From positions 1 through 6,559 of the forward strand of contig JAISAF010000442.1 of assembly GCA_031266855.1 (NCBI GenBank): a stretch of 6,559 nucleotides of DNA, in the 5' to 3' direction. The stretch's first letter is position 1. Every line of letters starts with the position of its first letter. Shown one piece after another: positions 1-4,664 of the stretch. Below the pieces are notes generated by a model. The model saw only the letters and a list, made by a program, of their open reading frames with translations. It searched no databases and had not been told where the DNA came from. A program made the translations under genes and the position numbers. The stretch comes from Spirochaetales bacterium (GTDB taxonomy: Bacteria; Spirochaetota; Spirochaetia; DTKZ01).

Positions 1-62
1 TTCGGCCTTTGTACACGGCACAAACTTTTTTGAGCCTCTCGCCCGTGTTGCTGGTAAAATCA

Positions 63-77
63 CACGCTATCCGCGTG
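63..77. repeat. Short stem-loop
   Basis: CACGC at 63-67 pairs with GCGTG at 73-77 around a 5-nt loop. Neighbouring bases (CACA at 61-64, TGTG at 80-83) could extend the structure with a mismatch. It belongs to the hairpin-rich stretch at the left edge; no function can be assigned. Confidence 0.35.
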
Positions 78-101
78 CATGTGTTTGGGCGTGATAGGTA
101 T

Positions 102-136
102 GGATTGTAGTGGGCGCTATCGCGCCCCCGGAATCC
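102..136 (+). repeat. Dispersed repeat family R2, copy 1
   Basis: The element starts with GGATTGTAG, continues with a 6-bp stem GGGCGC (112-117) / GCGCCC (122-127) around the loop TATC, and ends with CCCGGAATCC. The same layout occurs on the opposite strand at 4453-4484. There, 29 of 32 aligned bases agree, and two of the three differences are in the loop. The opening GGATTGTAG is also the opening of family R1, so the two families share a head module. It lies downstream of the two-gene unit at 262-1070. Confidence 0.7.
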
Positions 137-189
137 CTGGCGCGGCCTAGGGATTTTCCAGTTGTAGAACAGGTTCTTACCTGAATTGG
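130..189. repeat. Two consecutive stem-loops downstream of the small-gene pair
   Basis: The first stem pairs AATCCCT (132-138) with AGGGATT (149-155), with an inner GGC/GCC pair. The second pairs CAGGT (170-174) with ACCTG (179-183) around TCTT, and is extended by CCAGTT (158-163) against AATTGG (184-189) with one G-T wobble. Neither is followed by a convincing T-run on the minus strand, so I do not call them terminators. They could be processing or stabilising structures for the minus-strand transcript of 262-1070, or simply repeat DNA. Confidence 0.4.
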
Positions 190-230
190 AAATCACAAAC
201 CGGGAGAGTTTTTAGAGCTTTCCTTGAAGA

Positions 231-258
231 TGTTCGAAAAACAAAAGGTTATCGAACA
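231..258. repeat. Inverted repeat just past the stop of the 84-aa gene
   Basis: TGTTCGA at 231-237 is mirrored by TCGAACA at 252-258 across a 14-nt A-rich spacer. It starts four bases beyond the TAG stop of the minus-strand gene at 262. The arms are perfect but the loop is long and no T-run follows, so this is a weak terminator candidate. A protein-binding site is the other possibility. Confidence 0.35.
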
Positions 259-261
259 GGT

Positions 262-516
262 CTAATGAGTTTGCGATGCGCACTTTTCATACAGGGCGGA
301 AACATCAATATTGCAGCTATAGGCGATAATTTCAAGGCGCGTTTTTGATAAATAATATTCATGGTCAGAGCGCAGGAGTTCAAAGCAGATCACCTCATTG
401 GTTTCGGCACGTAAAAAGCATATATGCATGTTCCCGGCTTCTGGGTGCCGGGGTCTCCACTCTGTATCGCGGATGAAACCCATTTTAACCAGCCCGGTAA
501 TAACACAGTCAGCCAC
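262..516 (-). CDS. Small hypothetical protein, possibly HicA-like toxin partner
   Basis: The gene encodes 84 residues from a GTG start and lies 14 bases downstream of the stop of the 179-aa gene, so the two are probably co-transcribed. The frame stays open upstream of the GTG and no good Shine-Dalgarno motif precedes it, so the start is uncertain; ATG at 483 is an alternative but would remove most of a first helix. No family is certain. The predicted order of elements resembles HicA mRNA interferases: a short N-terminal helix ending in MGF (residues 12-14), a strand with GNMHICF (28-34) where HicA has its catalytic His, a second strand EVICFELL, and a C-terminal helix with LSKTRLEIIAYSCNID (56-71). 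The length also fits. The GSH motif of classical HicA is not present, so activity cannot be inferred. It could equally be an unrelated small protein. Confidence 0.6.
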   Translation of the reverse strand: MADCVITGLVKMGFIRDTEWRPRHPEAGNMHICFLRAETNEVICFELLRSDHEYYLSKTRLEIIAYSCNIDVSALYEKCASQTH

Positions 517-530
517 AAGCAGGGGGTGAA

Positions 531-1070
531 TCAGGCGGCCTCCAGGGATGTGTATTGAAAGTCAAAGCTGGATGAAAGCTGAACCATCCTTTTTGCTTCG
601 GCAATGATTTCCCGCGCATGCGCGTTTGCCAGTTCGTCCAGAGCGCGATCAATTTTCTTCTTTATGATAGACCTGACGGCTGTTTCGATCTGTTTGTCGA
701 TGGAAGAACTGAGGTCCTTGCCAGTTTCCGCGAGCGAGAACTCAATCTTCCTGTATGCCCGCCAGTAGCCGCACATAGCAAAGTTATCTACTGTGGAAAT
801 AAACTGTTCATAATTGTCTTTTTCCATTACCGAATCGATGAAGAACCGGGTTTGCATGACGAGCCGCTCAATAGCTTCCTCCGGGGTAACGCCTGAAGAG
901 ACAAGGCCAAACTCAAGACAGGTGGATTCGTAATAGCCGCTTTGCGGGTTGTCAACAAGAAAATGCAAATGCGGTATATGCCATGTTACATCAGACGTGT
1001 TCCTGAACATGAGCTTTCCAATGCCAATGAATTTTTTCTTTTCAACAGAGACAATCTGGAAATCTGACAT
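531..1070 (-). CDS. Hypothetical protein with HicB-like (UPF0150-type) segment
   Basis: The 179-residue protein begins at an ATG preceded by a strong GAGGAGGG ribosome binding site (1075-1082), the first gene of a two-gene unit. Residues about 35-82 look like a HicB/UPF0150 domain: a strand HLHFLVD, the pattern GYYEST-LEFGLVSSG (45-60), and then TPEEAIERL (62-70) leading into a helix. In the family this corresponds to a strand, a Leu-x-Gly turn and the TxEEA helix. HicB antitoxins often carry a DNA-binding domain, but here residues 110-165 are a charged amphipathic helical region with no helix-turn-helix or ribbon-helix-helix that I can see. The N-terminal 30 residues are extra compared with minimal HicB. 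If the partner is HicA-like, this would be the antitoxin and possibly an autoregulator; that role is inference. No signal peptide is visible, so it is probably cytoplasmic. Confidence 0.75.
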   Translation of the reverse strand: MSDFQIVSVEKKKFIGIGKLMFRNTSDVTWHIPHLHFLVDNPQSGYYESTCLEFGLVSSGVTPEEAIERLVMQTRFFIDSVMEKDNYEQFISTVDNFAMCGYWRAYRKIEFSLAETGKDLSSSIDKQIETAVRSIIKKKIDRALDELANAHAREIIAEAKRMVQLSSSFDFQYTSLEAA

Positions 1071-1074
1071 TCGG

Positions 1075-1082
1075 CCCTCCTC
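1075..1082 (-). promoter_or_regulatory. Ribosome binding site of the 179-aa gene
   Basis: The minus strand reads GAGGAGGG followed by GCCGA or shorter spacing before the ATG at 1070. This is a near-perfect Shine-Dalgarno match and fixes the start of the gene. Confidence 0.75.
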
Positions 1083-1159
1083 TTTTTAAAGATAACGCAG
1101 CCATCCGGCTTTTTTAAGAGCTTCAAAGCCTGCCGCGGCCGCCTCCTGAAATTATCCTA

Positions 1160-1188
1160 AATATAAGACGTTAATTCTGTTTTGTCAT
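1160..1188 (-). promoter_or_regulatory. Candidate sigma-70 promoter for the two-gene unit
   Basis: Read on the minus strand, ATGACA (1188-1183) is followed after exactly 17 bases by TATATT (1165-1160). This would start transcription near 1153 and give a leader of about 80 nt before the ATG at 1070. The hexamers each differ from consensus at one position. It is supported only by sequence match and position. Confidence 0.45.
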
Positions 1189-1294
1189 CCCCCTATCAGC
1201 CTTTAGCAGCTAAAAAATTTCTCATGGGCGTATCTCCGTCCCTGGTACGGGCGGGTTGTACGTGTGGTGGCGGCAGCCGGTGGTGATCAATACG

Positions 1295-1319
1295 CGCACA
1301 GCGCGTAACGCGCTGTGCG
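1295..1319. repeat. Perfect 11-bp palindrome, loop TAA
   Basis: CGCACAGCGCG (1295-1305) is the exact reverse complement of 1309-1319, with a 3-nt loop. It is followed directly by the linker GTGCGGGGCG, which overlaps the right arm. Confidence 0.8.
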
Positions 1320-1333
1320 GGGCGTACCGTCCG

Positions 1334-1358
1334 CGGATTTTTGCGCAGCAAAAATCCG
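1334..1358. repeat. Perfect 11-bp palindrome, loop GCA
   Basis: CGGATTTTTGC (1334-1344) is mirrored at 1348-1358. The T-run is in the 5' arm and the A-run in the 3' arm, opposite to an intrinsic terminator. The arm sequence has nothing in common with the neighbouring palindromes. Confidence 0.8.
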
Positions 1359-1369
1359 TGCGGGGCGGG

Positions 1370-1408
1370 CCGCACCATTGCGTAGGCGAAGCATACGCAA
1401 TGGTGCGG
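1370..1408. repeat. Perfect 15-bp palindrome with 9-nt apex
   Basis: Bases 1370-1384 (CCGCACCATTGCGTA) are mirrored exactly at 1394-1408. The apex GGCGAAGCA can form a further GC/GC pair around GAA. The left arm can instead pair with GTGCGG at 1358-1363, so two alternative folds compete. Confidence 0.8.
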
Positions 1409-1462
1409 GATTACTTTTACGGCCTTATGTTAGGCGCTGCGCGCGCGCAAGGGGGGCTGGCC

Positions 1463-1485
1463 GGAAAATTGCTTCGCAATTTTTC
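1463..1485. repeat. Stem-loop, loop TTC
   Basis: GGAAAATTGC (1463-1472) pairs with GCAATTTTTC (1476-1485): nine Watson-Crick pairs and one G-T. The T-rich arm is on the 3' side but ends in C and G, not in a free T-run. Confidence 0.7.
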
Positions 1486-1487
1486 GC

Positions 1488-1502
1488 TGCCGCTGCGCGG
1501 CA
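1488..1502. repeat. 6-bp stem-loop, loop TGC
   Basis: TGCCGC (1488-1493) pairs with GCGGCA (1497-1502). It abuts the R1 element that begins at 1506. The corresponding position before R1 copies 2 and 3 is also rich in TGCGC, so this may be part of a larger unit. Confidence 0.55.
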
Positions 1503-1505
1503 CAA

Positions 1506-1574
1506 GGGATTGTAGCGGAAAGCCCACAGGAAAGCGCATCGGCGCTTTCCGAGGACTTGGAGCGGAAAGCCCGG
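1506..1574 (+). repeat. Dispersed repeat family R1, copy 1
   Basis: The element is built as head GGGATTGTAGCGGAAAGCCC (1506-1525), then ACA, then a perfect 9-bp hairpin (GGAAAGCGC 1529-1537, loop ATCG, GCGCTTTCC 1542-1550), then the tail GAGGACTTGGAGCGG and AAAGCCCGG (to 1574). The 12-mer AGCGGAAAGCCC occurs on both sides of the hairpin (1514-1525 and 1561-1572). The same head and tail recur at 4579-4645 and, inverted, at 6400-6469, with different hairpin arms or loops. No open frame through it is believable. Confidence 0.85.
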
Positions 1575-1614
1575 TTTTTTTATTTCGCGCGCGAAGGCGC
1601 GCGAAATAAAAAAA
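1575..1614. repeat. Perfect 18-bp palindrome next to the DUF4139 gene end
   Basis: Seven T, ATTT and CGCGCGC (1575-1592) are mirrored exactly at 1597-1614, with loop GAAG. It lies six bases past the stop codon of the minus-strand DUF4139 gene, where a terminator would be expected. However, on either strand the T-run comes before the stem and the A-run after it. It is therefore not a standard intrinsic terminator, although an RNA hairpin of 18 bp could still protect a 3' end. Confidence 0.8.
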
Positions 1615-1620
1615 TGTGCC

Positions 1621-3696
1621 CTATTTCACATCGAGACTGGCGAGAAAATCGTCAATGGCTTTTCTTTTTTCTGTTTCCTGCTTTTTTAGATTATCCATTG
1701 TCTGCGAGCAGGAGGCAAGCGTATTTTCCTGCCCGCTGAGGATTTCGGCATAACGCTGGTAGAGCGAAGATGTTCTGTCCAGGCTGTCCATATTTGCGCG
1801 GATGCGCTCCTGCTCCTGGTGAATCGCGTTCACCTGGTTTTGGGCTGCCTGCCACGATCGCGTAATATCGGCAAGTTCGTTTTTCATCGCCGCCAGCTTT
1901 TCCAATGCTGAACGGACGGCTGGACTTGCGCTCTGCTGATTTCTATAGAAAAGGATCAGATGATCCGCCAGATTTGACAGGCCTATGCTTTGTTCCAGAA
2001 CGCGTTCCTCAACAACGCGTACAAGCGTCCGGGAATCCCGCTGCGCTCCCCGTTCCACGCGGAAGCGGTACAGGCTGCCCGTTTCTTCGACAGCGGAGGA
2101 AGGTTCCACGAGTTTCCAGTCCGCCGAAGCCGGATGCTCTATCAGCACTGTGCGGGAACCTTCGCCGCGGTTAATCAGGTTGTATTCGCGTTCCTTGCGG
2201 AGCATCCGCGTAACCAACAAAACGCCGCGGTTCAGGCGCAGGCTGCTTATGACTTCCGGCTGGCTCGCGCTTTTACTTATAATTTCCGTAGAGAGATCAA
2301 GGGAATAACTTATCAGCCGTTGCGCTCCGGGCGCGAGGTTTTCCATGCGGGCATCCCCGGCGTAGATTTCATCTTCGTATACGGTTATTGGCCCGCCCAT
2401 CAGATTAAGGGCCGACGTGTTTTTCAGGAAAAGACCGTTCATGGGATGCCGCGCGTGGACGGACTCGTTGTAGATGGACAGTTTTTCGCCTTCGATTTCC
2501 TCATTCAGAAGAGGAATCATCGCCGACTTTCCGCGGGGAAGGTTCACGGGATTTTCAATCGTATAGCGGAAAAACTCGCCGGCCGCCGCCCCGGACGCGG
2601 CGGCGCTCACGCTACTGGCGAGGTTTTCCATGGATATGGGCGCGGGGGCCGCGGCTCTTCGAGACTTGAACGCGGGCGCCTCGCTAAGCTCCTTTTCACT
2701 ATCCATCCTGGAAAGACTGTTGGCTTCCACCCCCGCGGGCCCTTCCGGCACGAAGCCCTCGTCGTAGATTTGCGAGGCGAGGCTGTCCGGCAGCGCGTAG
2801 GGTATAAAAGGCCGGGGATTAAAAAGCGGCTGGTACAGATCCATGGCAAAGGATACCGGCATACCGGAAATCAGTTCCAGATGTATGCCATTCCAGTCTT
2901 CGCCGCTGGTATTCTCCACAATGCTCCAGCCCTGAAGAAAATGCTTCCCGGCTTTGTTCCCGCTGCCCGCGACAAGCCGGTAAGTCGTTTTCCATACAGG
3001 GGTTTCCGCGATGTACGCTGCCTGAACGCGGCGCTGACCGCTGCCTTCGTAGGAAATCGAAACGCTCCGCTGCTCCGTATTCCGCGCGGCGGCGATAAGC
3101 CGCAAAGCCTCTTCAAGCTCCTGTCGCAGACGGGGATTCTCAAAACGGATGGACTGGACGGTTTTCAGCGCGATACTTTGCAGGCCCGCGTCCCCGTAAA
3201 TGTTGATGAAAACCTCTTCCCTGGAAATATCACGGGAACCGCCGGAAACATCACGGAACGGGTCTTCCGATCCAGAAAAAACAGGGCGCGCTTCGGTACT
3301 CAGGATAGCGCCCGTATATTTTTTGTCCGCGCTGATTTCCACAGTCTCGCCCCGCGCCTGGCGTAAAAGTCCGGTCAAAGGAGCCTCCACGGACAAATCA
3401 ACGGAAAACCCGCCCAGGGCCTTCCCCAGAGGTTCGCGCGGGGAGTAGTTCACCGCCGTGATGCTGCCCCCGTCAAGATCGCGGATAATCATACTTTTTA
3501 AGAGGTCATTAATATCCTTTGTGTTGAAATACAACTCCAGGCTGCCCGAACCGCTAACCACCGCCTCGCGGCTGAAATATCCAACCCCATTCGTAAAAAG
3601 AACCGCCGTCTTCACCGGCAGGGCCGCGCCCTGCTGGGAAAAAAGAGGGAAAACTCCCACCGCCAAAAAAAGCGCCCTTAAAAATAATTCTTTCAC
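1621..3696 (-). CDS. Secreted DUF4139 domain protein with C-terminal coiled coil
   Basis: The protein has about 691 residues when started at GTG 3696, preceded by GGAGG and GGAGGG motifs; the ATG five codons upstream would sit on that ribosome binding site and is less likely. Residues 4-20 are a hydrophobic signal sequence, with cleavage near Ser20 or Ala25. The mature start has the family motif VLFTNGVGYF (32-41), then NDLLKSMIIRDLDGGS (63-78). The DUF4139 core follows, with AETPVWKTTYRL (230-241) and ENTSGEDW (261-268), an Ala-rich linker near 340-375, and GGPITVYEDEIYAG (434-447). Residues about 590-690 are a long charged coiled coil, rich in Gln, Glu and Lys. DUF4139 proteins are predicted envelope proteins; biochemical function is not established. 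The divergent neighbour is an outer-membrane protein, so an envelope role is inferred. It is complete, with no frameshift. Confidence 0.9.
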   Translation of the reverse strand: MKELFLRALFLAVGVFPLFSQQGAALPVKTAVLFTNGVGYFSREAVVSGSGSLELYFNTKDINDLLKSMIIRDLDGGSITAVNYSPREPLGKALGGFSVDLSVEAPLTGLLRQARGETVEISADKKYTGAILSTEARPVFSGSEDPFRDVSGGSRDISREEVFINIYGDAGLQSIALKTVQSIRFENPRLRQELEEALRLIAAARNTEQRSVSISYEGSGQRRVQAAYIAETPVWKTTYRLVAGSGNKAGKHFLQGWSIVENTSGEDWNGIHLELISGMPVSFAMDLYQPLFNPRPFIPYALPDSLASQIYDEGFVPEGPAGVEANSLSRMDSEKELSEAPAFKSRRAAAPAPISMENLASSVSAAASGAAAGEFFRYTIENPVNLPRGKSAMIPLLNEEIEGEKLSIYNESVHARHPMNGLFLKNTSALNLMGGPITVYEDEIYAGDARMENLAPGAQRLISYSLDLSTEIISKSASQPEVISSLRLNRGVLLVTRMLRKEREYNLINRGEGSRTVLIEHPASADWKLVEPSSAVEETGSLYRFRVERGAQRDSRTLVRVVEERVLEQSIGLSNLADHLILFYRNQQSASPAVRSALEKLAAMKNELADITRSWQAAQNQVNAIHQEQERIRANMDSLDRTSSLYQRYAEILSGQENTLASCSQTMDNLKKQETEKRKAIDDFLASLDVK

Positions 3697-3699
3697 ATA

Positions 3700-3709
3700 C
3701 CCTCCTTCC
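3700..3709 (-). promoter_or_regulatory. Ribosome binding site that places the DUF4139 start at GTG
   Basis: The minus strand reads GGAGGGAGGG, then TAT and GTG. The GGAGG core ends eight bases before the GTG at 3696. Starting at the ATG 3711 would bury this motif inside the coding region and leave no ribosome binding site upstream. Confidence 0.7.
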
Positions 3710-3720
3710 ATCCTTACACC

Positions 3721-3748
3721 TGTTACAATATGTTATAATTGTTATAGC
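3721..3748. promoter_or_regulatory. Three tandem TGTTA repeats in a divergent promoter region
   Basis: TGTTACAATA (3721-3730), TGTTATAAT (3731-3739) and TGTTATAGC (3740-3748) follow each other without a gap, at a 9-10 bp period. They lie between the starts of two divergent envelope genes and overlap the -10 element of one. A repeated site spaced at nearly one helical turn is a plausible operator. Its regulator is unknown, and low-complexity A+T DNA is the alternative. Confidence 0.4.
3731..3739 (+). promoter_or_regulatory. Extended -10 promoter element for the outer-membrane protein gene
   Basis: TGTTATAAT is a perfect extended -10 (TGnTATAAT). I see no good -35 at normal spacing, which extended -10 promoters tolerate. 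Transcription would start near 3746, giving a leader of about 22 nt before the ATG at 3768. A second TATAAT occurs at 3764-3769. Confidence 0.45.
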
Positions 3749-3767
3749 TATGATATACTTCACTATA

Positions 3768-4352
3768 ATGAAAAACCTCCGGGTATGGAACACAGCCGCG
3801 CACAGGAAAACCCAGAGAGGATTTCCCGCGGCGGGCCGGATTCTGCTGCGCCTGTTTCTCGCCTTCCTGTTCTGCGCGGCGACAGTAACAAACACGGCGG
3901 CCGCGGAACCTCCTTCCAAAAATGAAGACCCCCCCGCGGCGCAGTCCGGCTTTGGCGCGGCATTCATCCTCGGAGAACCCATGGGCCTTAGCGCGAAATA
4001 CTGGATTTCCCCGGATTCTGCCCTGGACGCGGGAGCGGGCTGGTCTATGTACCGCAGAACGGACGAAGAGATGCGGCAAATAGGGGCGCCGTATTTCTAT
4101 GCGGAATACCTGTATCACTTCTACGATGTCATAAAAGCAAAAAGCGGCAAGTTTGTATACTTTATCGGCATAGGTGCGGAAACCGCTCTTGATAGCGACC
4201 TCTACCTTGGCGTACGCATTCCCTTCGGCCTGACCTATATGTTCCAGAACCTCCCCATCGATATTTTTCTGGAAATCGCCCCATCCCTGGTTATCCTGCC
4301 CGGCATCACCTCCGACACAGGCGCCTCCACAGGACTGCGTTACTGGTTTTAG
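3768..4352 (+). CDS. BAPKO_0422-type outer-membrane beta-barrel protein
   Basis: The protein has 194 residues from ATG 3768, or 200 from ATG 3750; neither start has a ribosome binding site, and the candidate -10 favours the shorter form. A long basic n-region (Lys, Arg, His) precedes a hydrophobic stretch (RLFLAFLFCAATV) and a likely cleavage after an Ala triplet near residue 46. The mature part alternates short beta strands rich in Gly and aromatic residues. Its motifs, GLSAKYW, YAEYLYHFYD, YFIGIGAE, LGVRIPFGLTYMF and FLEIAPSL, match the layout of the spirochaete BAPKO_0422 outer-membrane family. It ends in the aromatic C-terminus RYWF, typical of barrels inserted by BamA. Pore or adhesin roles are not shown by the sequence. 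It is divergent from the secreted DUF4139 gene. Confidence 0.85.
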   Translation: MKNLRVWNTAAHRKTQRGFPAAGRILLRLFLAFLFCAATVTNTAAAEPPSKNEDPPAAQSGFGAAFILGEPMGLSAKYWISPDSALDAGAGWSMYRRTDEEMRQIGAPYFYAEYLYHFYDVIKAKSGKFVYFIGIGAETALDSDLYLGVRIPFGLTYMFQNLPIDIFLEIAPSLVILPGITSDTGASTGLRYWF

Positions 4353-4385
4353 AGCCTGTCCAGAACCCCTTCGGAATTTGGGCGC

Positions 4386-4417
4386 ATTCCACAGGGCGCG
4401 CCAGCGCCCAGTATAAT
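4386..4417 (-). repeat. Diverged R2-like repeat
   Basis: ATTCC, then GGGCGC (4394-4399), loop GCCA and GCGCCC (4404-4409), then AGTATAAT. It has the R2 order with a one-base-longer left linker and a changed tail (AGTATAAT where R2 copy 2 has GCTACAAT). The stem is kept exactly while linker and loop differ. Confidence 0.5.
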
Positions 4418-4419
4418 AA

Positions 4420-4435
4420 GTTTCCTATTGGAAAC
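4420..4435. repeat. 6-bp stem-loop, loop TATT
   Basis: GTTTCC (4420-4425) pairs with GGAAAC (4430-4435). It separates the two R2-type copies. Confidence 0.45.
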
Positions 4436-4452
4436 ACCTCCGAATGGGGGAT

Positions 4453-4484
4453 GATTCCGGGGGCGCGTGAGCGCCCGCTACAAT
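4453..4484 (-). repeat. Dispersed repeat family R2, copy 2
   Basis: The plus strand reads GATTCCGG, GGGCGC (4461-4466), loop GTGA, GCGCCC (4471-4476), GCTACAAT. Its reverse complement matches copy 1 (105-136) with one change outside the loop and two inside it. Confidence 0.7.
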
Positions 4485-4520
4485 AAATTTCTTCTCGGAA
4501 AGCGACTGTCTTCAGGCGCA

Positions 4521-4546
4521 TTTTTTGCGGCTAACGCCGCAAAAAA
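4521..4546. repeat. Perfect 11-bp palindrome with T-run before and A-run after
   Basis: TTTTTTGCGGC (4521-4531) is mirrored at 4536-4546, with loop TAAC. It is preceded by GGCGCA, as is the palindrome at 6369. The T/A polarity is the reverse of an intrinsic terminator on both strands. Confidence 0.75.
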
Positions 4547-4578
4547 ACGTGTTGTTGCGGCCGCTGATGCGCGCGCCA

Positions 4579-4645
4579 GGGATTGTAGCGGAAAGCCCGC
4601 AGGATTTGCATTGGCAAATCCGAGGACTTGCAGCGGAAAGCCCGG
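4579..4645 (+). repeat. Dispersed repeat family R1, copy 2
   Basis: The head GGGATTGTAGCGG and AAAGCCCGCA runs from 4579 to 4601. It is followed by a perfect 8-bp hairpin (GGATTTGC 4602-4609, loop ATTG, GCAAATCC 4614-4621) and the tail GAGGACTTGCAGCGG plus AAAGCCCGG to 4645. The flanks match copy 1 almost base for base. The hairpin arms differ (GGATTTGC against GGAAAGCGC), yet remain perfectly paired. The 13-mer AGCGGAAAGCCCG flanks the hairpin on both sides (4587-4599, 4632-4644). Confidence 0.85.
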
Positions 4646-4647
4646 TT

Positions 4648-4664
4648 CCGGCGCGTAGCGCCGG
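4648..4664. repeat. 7-bp palindrome, loop GTA
   Basis: CCGGCGC (4648-4654) is mirrored at 4658-4664, two bases after R1 copy 2. Confidence 0.6.

Larger units (their letters stand above)
2..211 (-). other. Open minus-strand frame running off the left edge (doubtful partial CDS)
   Basis: On the minus strand one frame stays open from just after a TAA at 212-214 to the window edge, about 70 codons. Its last visible residues read NTGERLKKVCAVYKGR. No ATG and no clear ribosome binding site precede it; a GTG at 194-196 is the only usual start codon I found. The frame runs straight through the R2 hairpin repeat at 102-136 and a second stem-loop at 130-155, which argues that much of it is repeat DNA, not a gene. 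I recognise no family. It could be the edge of a gene continuing to the left, or a chance frame in G+C-rich repeats. Confidence 0.15.
1071..1620. other. Gene-free stretch: leader DNA then a dense stem-loop cluster
   Basis: No frame here looks like a real gene; the open frames are G+C-rich, overlap palindromes and have no credible start sites. The left part (1071-1190) carries the ribosome binding site and promoter of the minus-strand pair. From about 1190 to 1294 I see nothing identifiable. From 1295 to 1614 there are seven stem-loops, listed separately, covering over half of those bases. The 10-mer GTGCGGGGCG recurs at 1315-1324 and 1358-1367, and GTGCGGG again at 1403-1409, each time at the right edge of a stem-loop. 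A constant linker therefore joins variable palindromes. Confidence 0.7.

Noticed and set aside
618..896. 92-aa plus-strand frame opposite the 179-aa gene
   Set aside because: The minus-strand gene has a strong ribosome binding site and domain-like sequence; the plus frame has neither.
1100..1118. Plus-strand terminator: AGCC-ATCC-GGCT followed by a T-run
   Set aside because: The stem is only four pairs and no plus-strand gene precedes it.
1084..1147. Short minus-strand frame ending LKKAGWLRYL upstream of the 179-aa gene
   Set aside because: It looks peptide-like, but an in-frame stop lies just upstream and no start codon is present; at most a relic.
1425..1436. GTTAGGC at 1429-1435, resembling the end of an integron attC site
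   Set aside because: No matching GCCTAAC-type partner lies within the preceding 200 bases and there is no integrase or cassette layout; the motif occurs inside hairpin-rich DNA.
1506..1574. R1 direct repeats flanking a spacer as a minimal CRISPR array
   Set aside because: There are only two short repeats per copy, the spacer is itself a palindrome, the flanks are conserved beyond the repeats, and no cas gene is present.
1196..1609. Several short open frames of 60-117 aa in the palindrome cluster
   Set aside because: They arise from G+C-rich repeat DNA, overlap one another on both strands and lack ribosome binding sites.
1990..3366. 458-aa open frame on the plus strand inside the DUF4139 gene
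   Set aside because: It is antisense to a clearly real gene with recognised motifs; the composition is that of a shadow frame, rich in Arg, Gly and Phe, with no recognisable domain.
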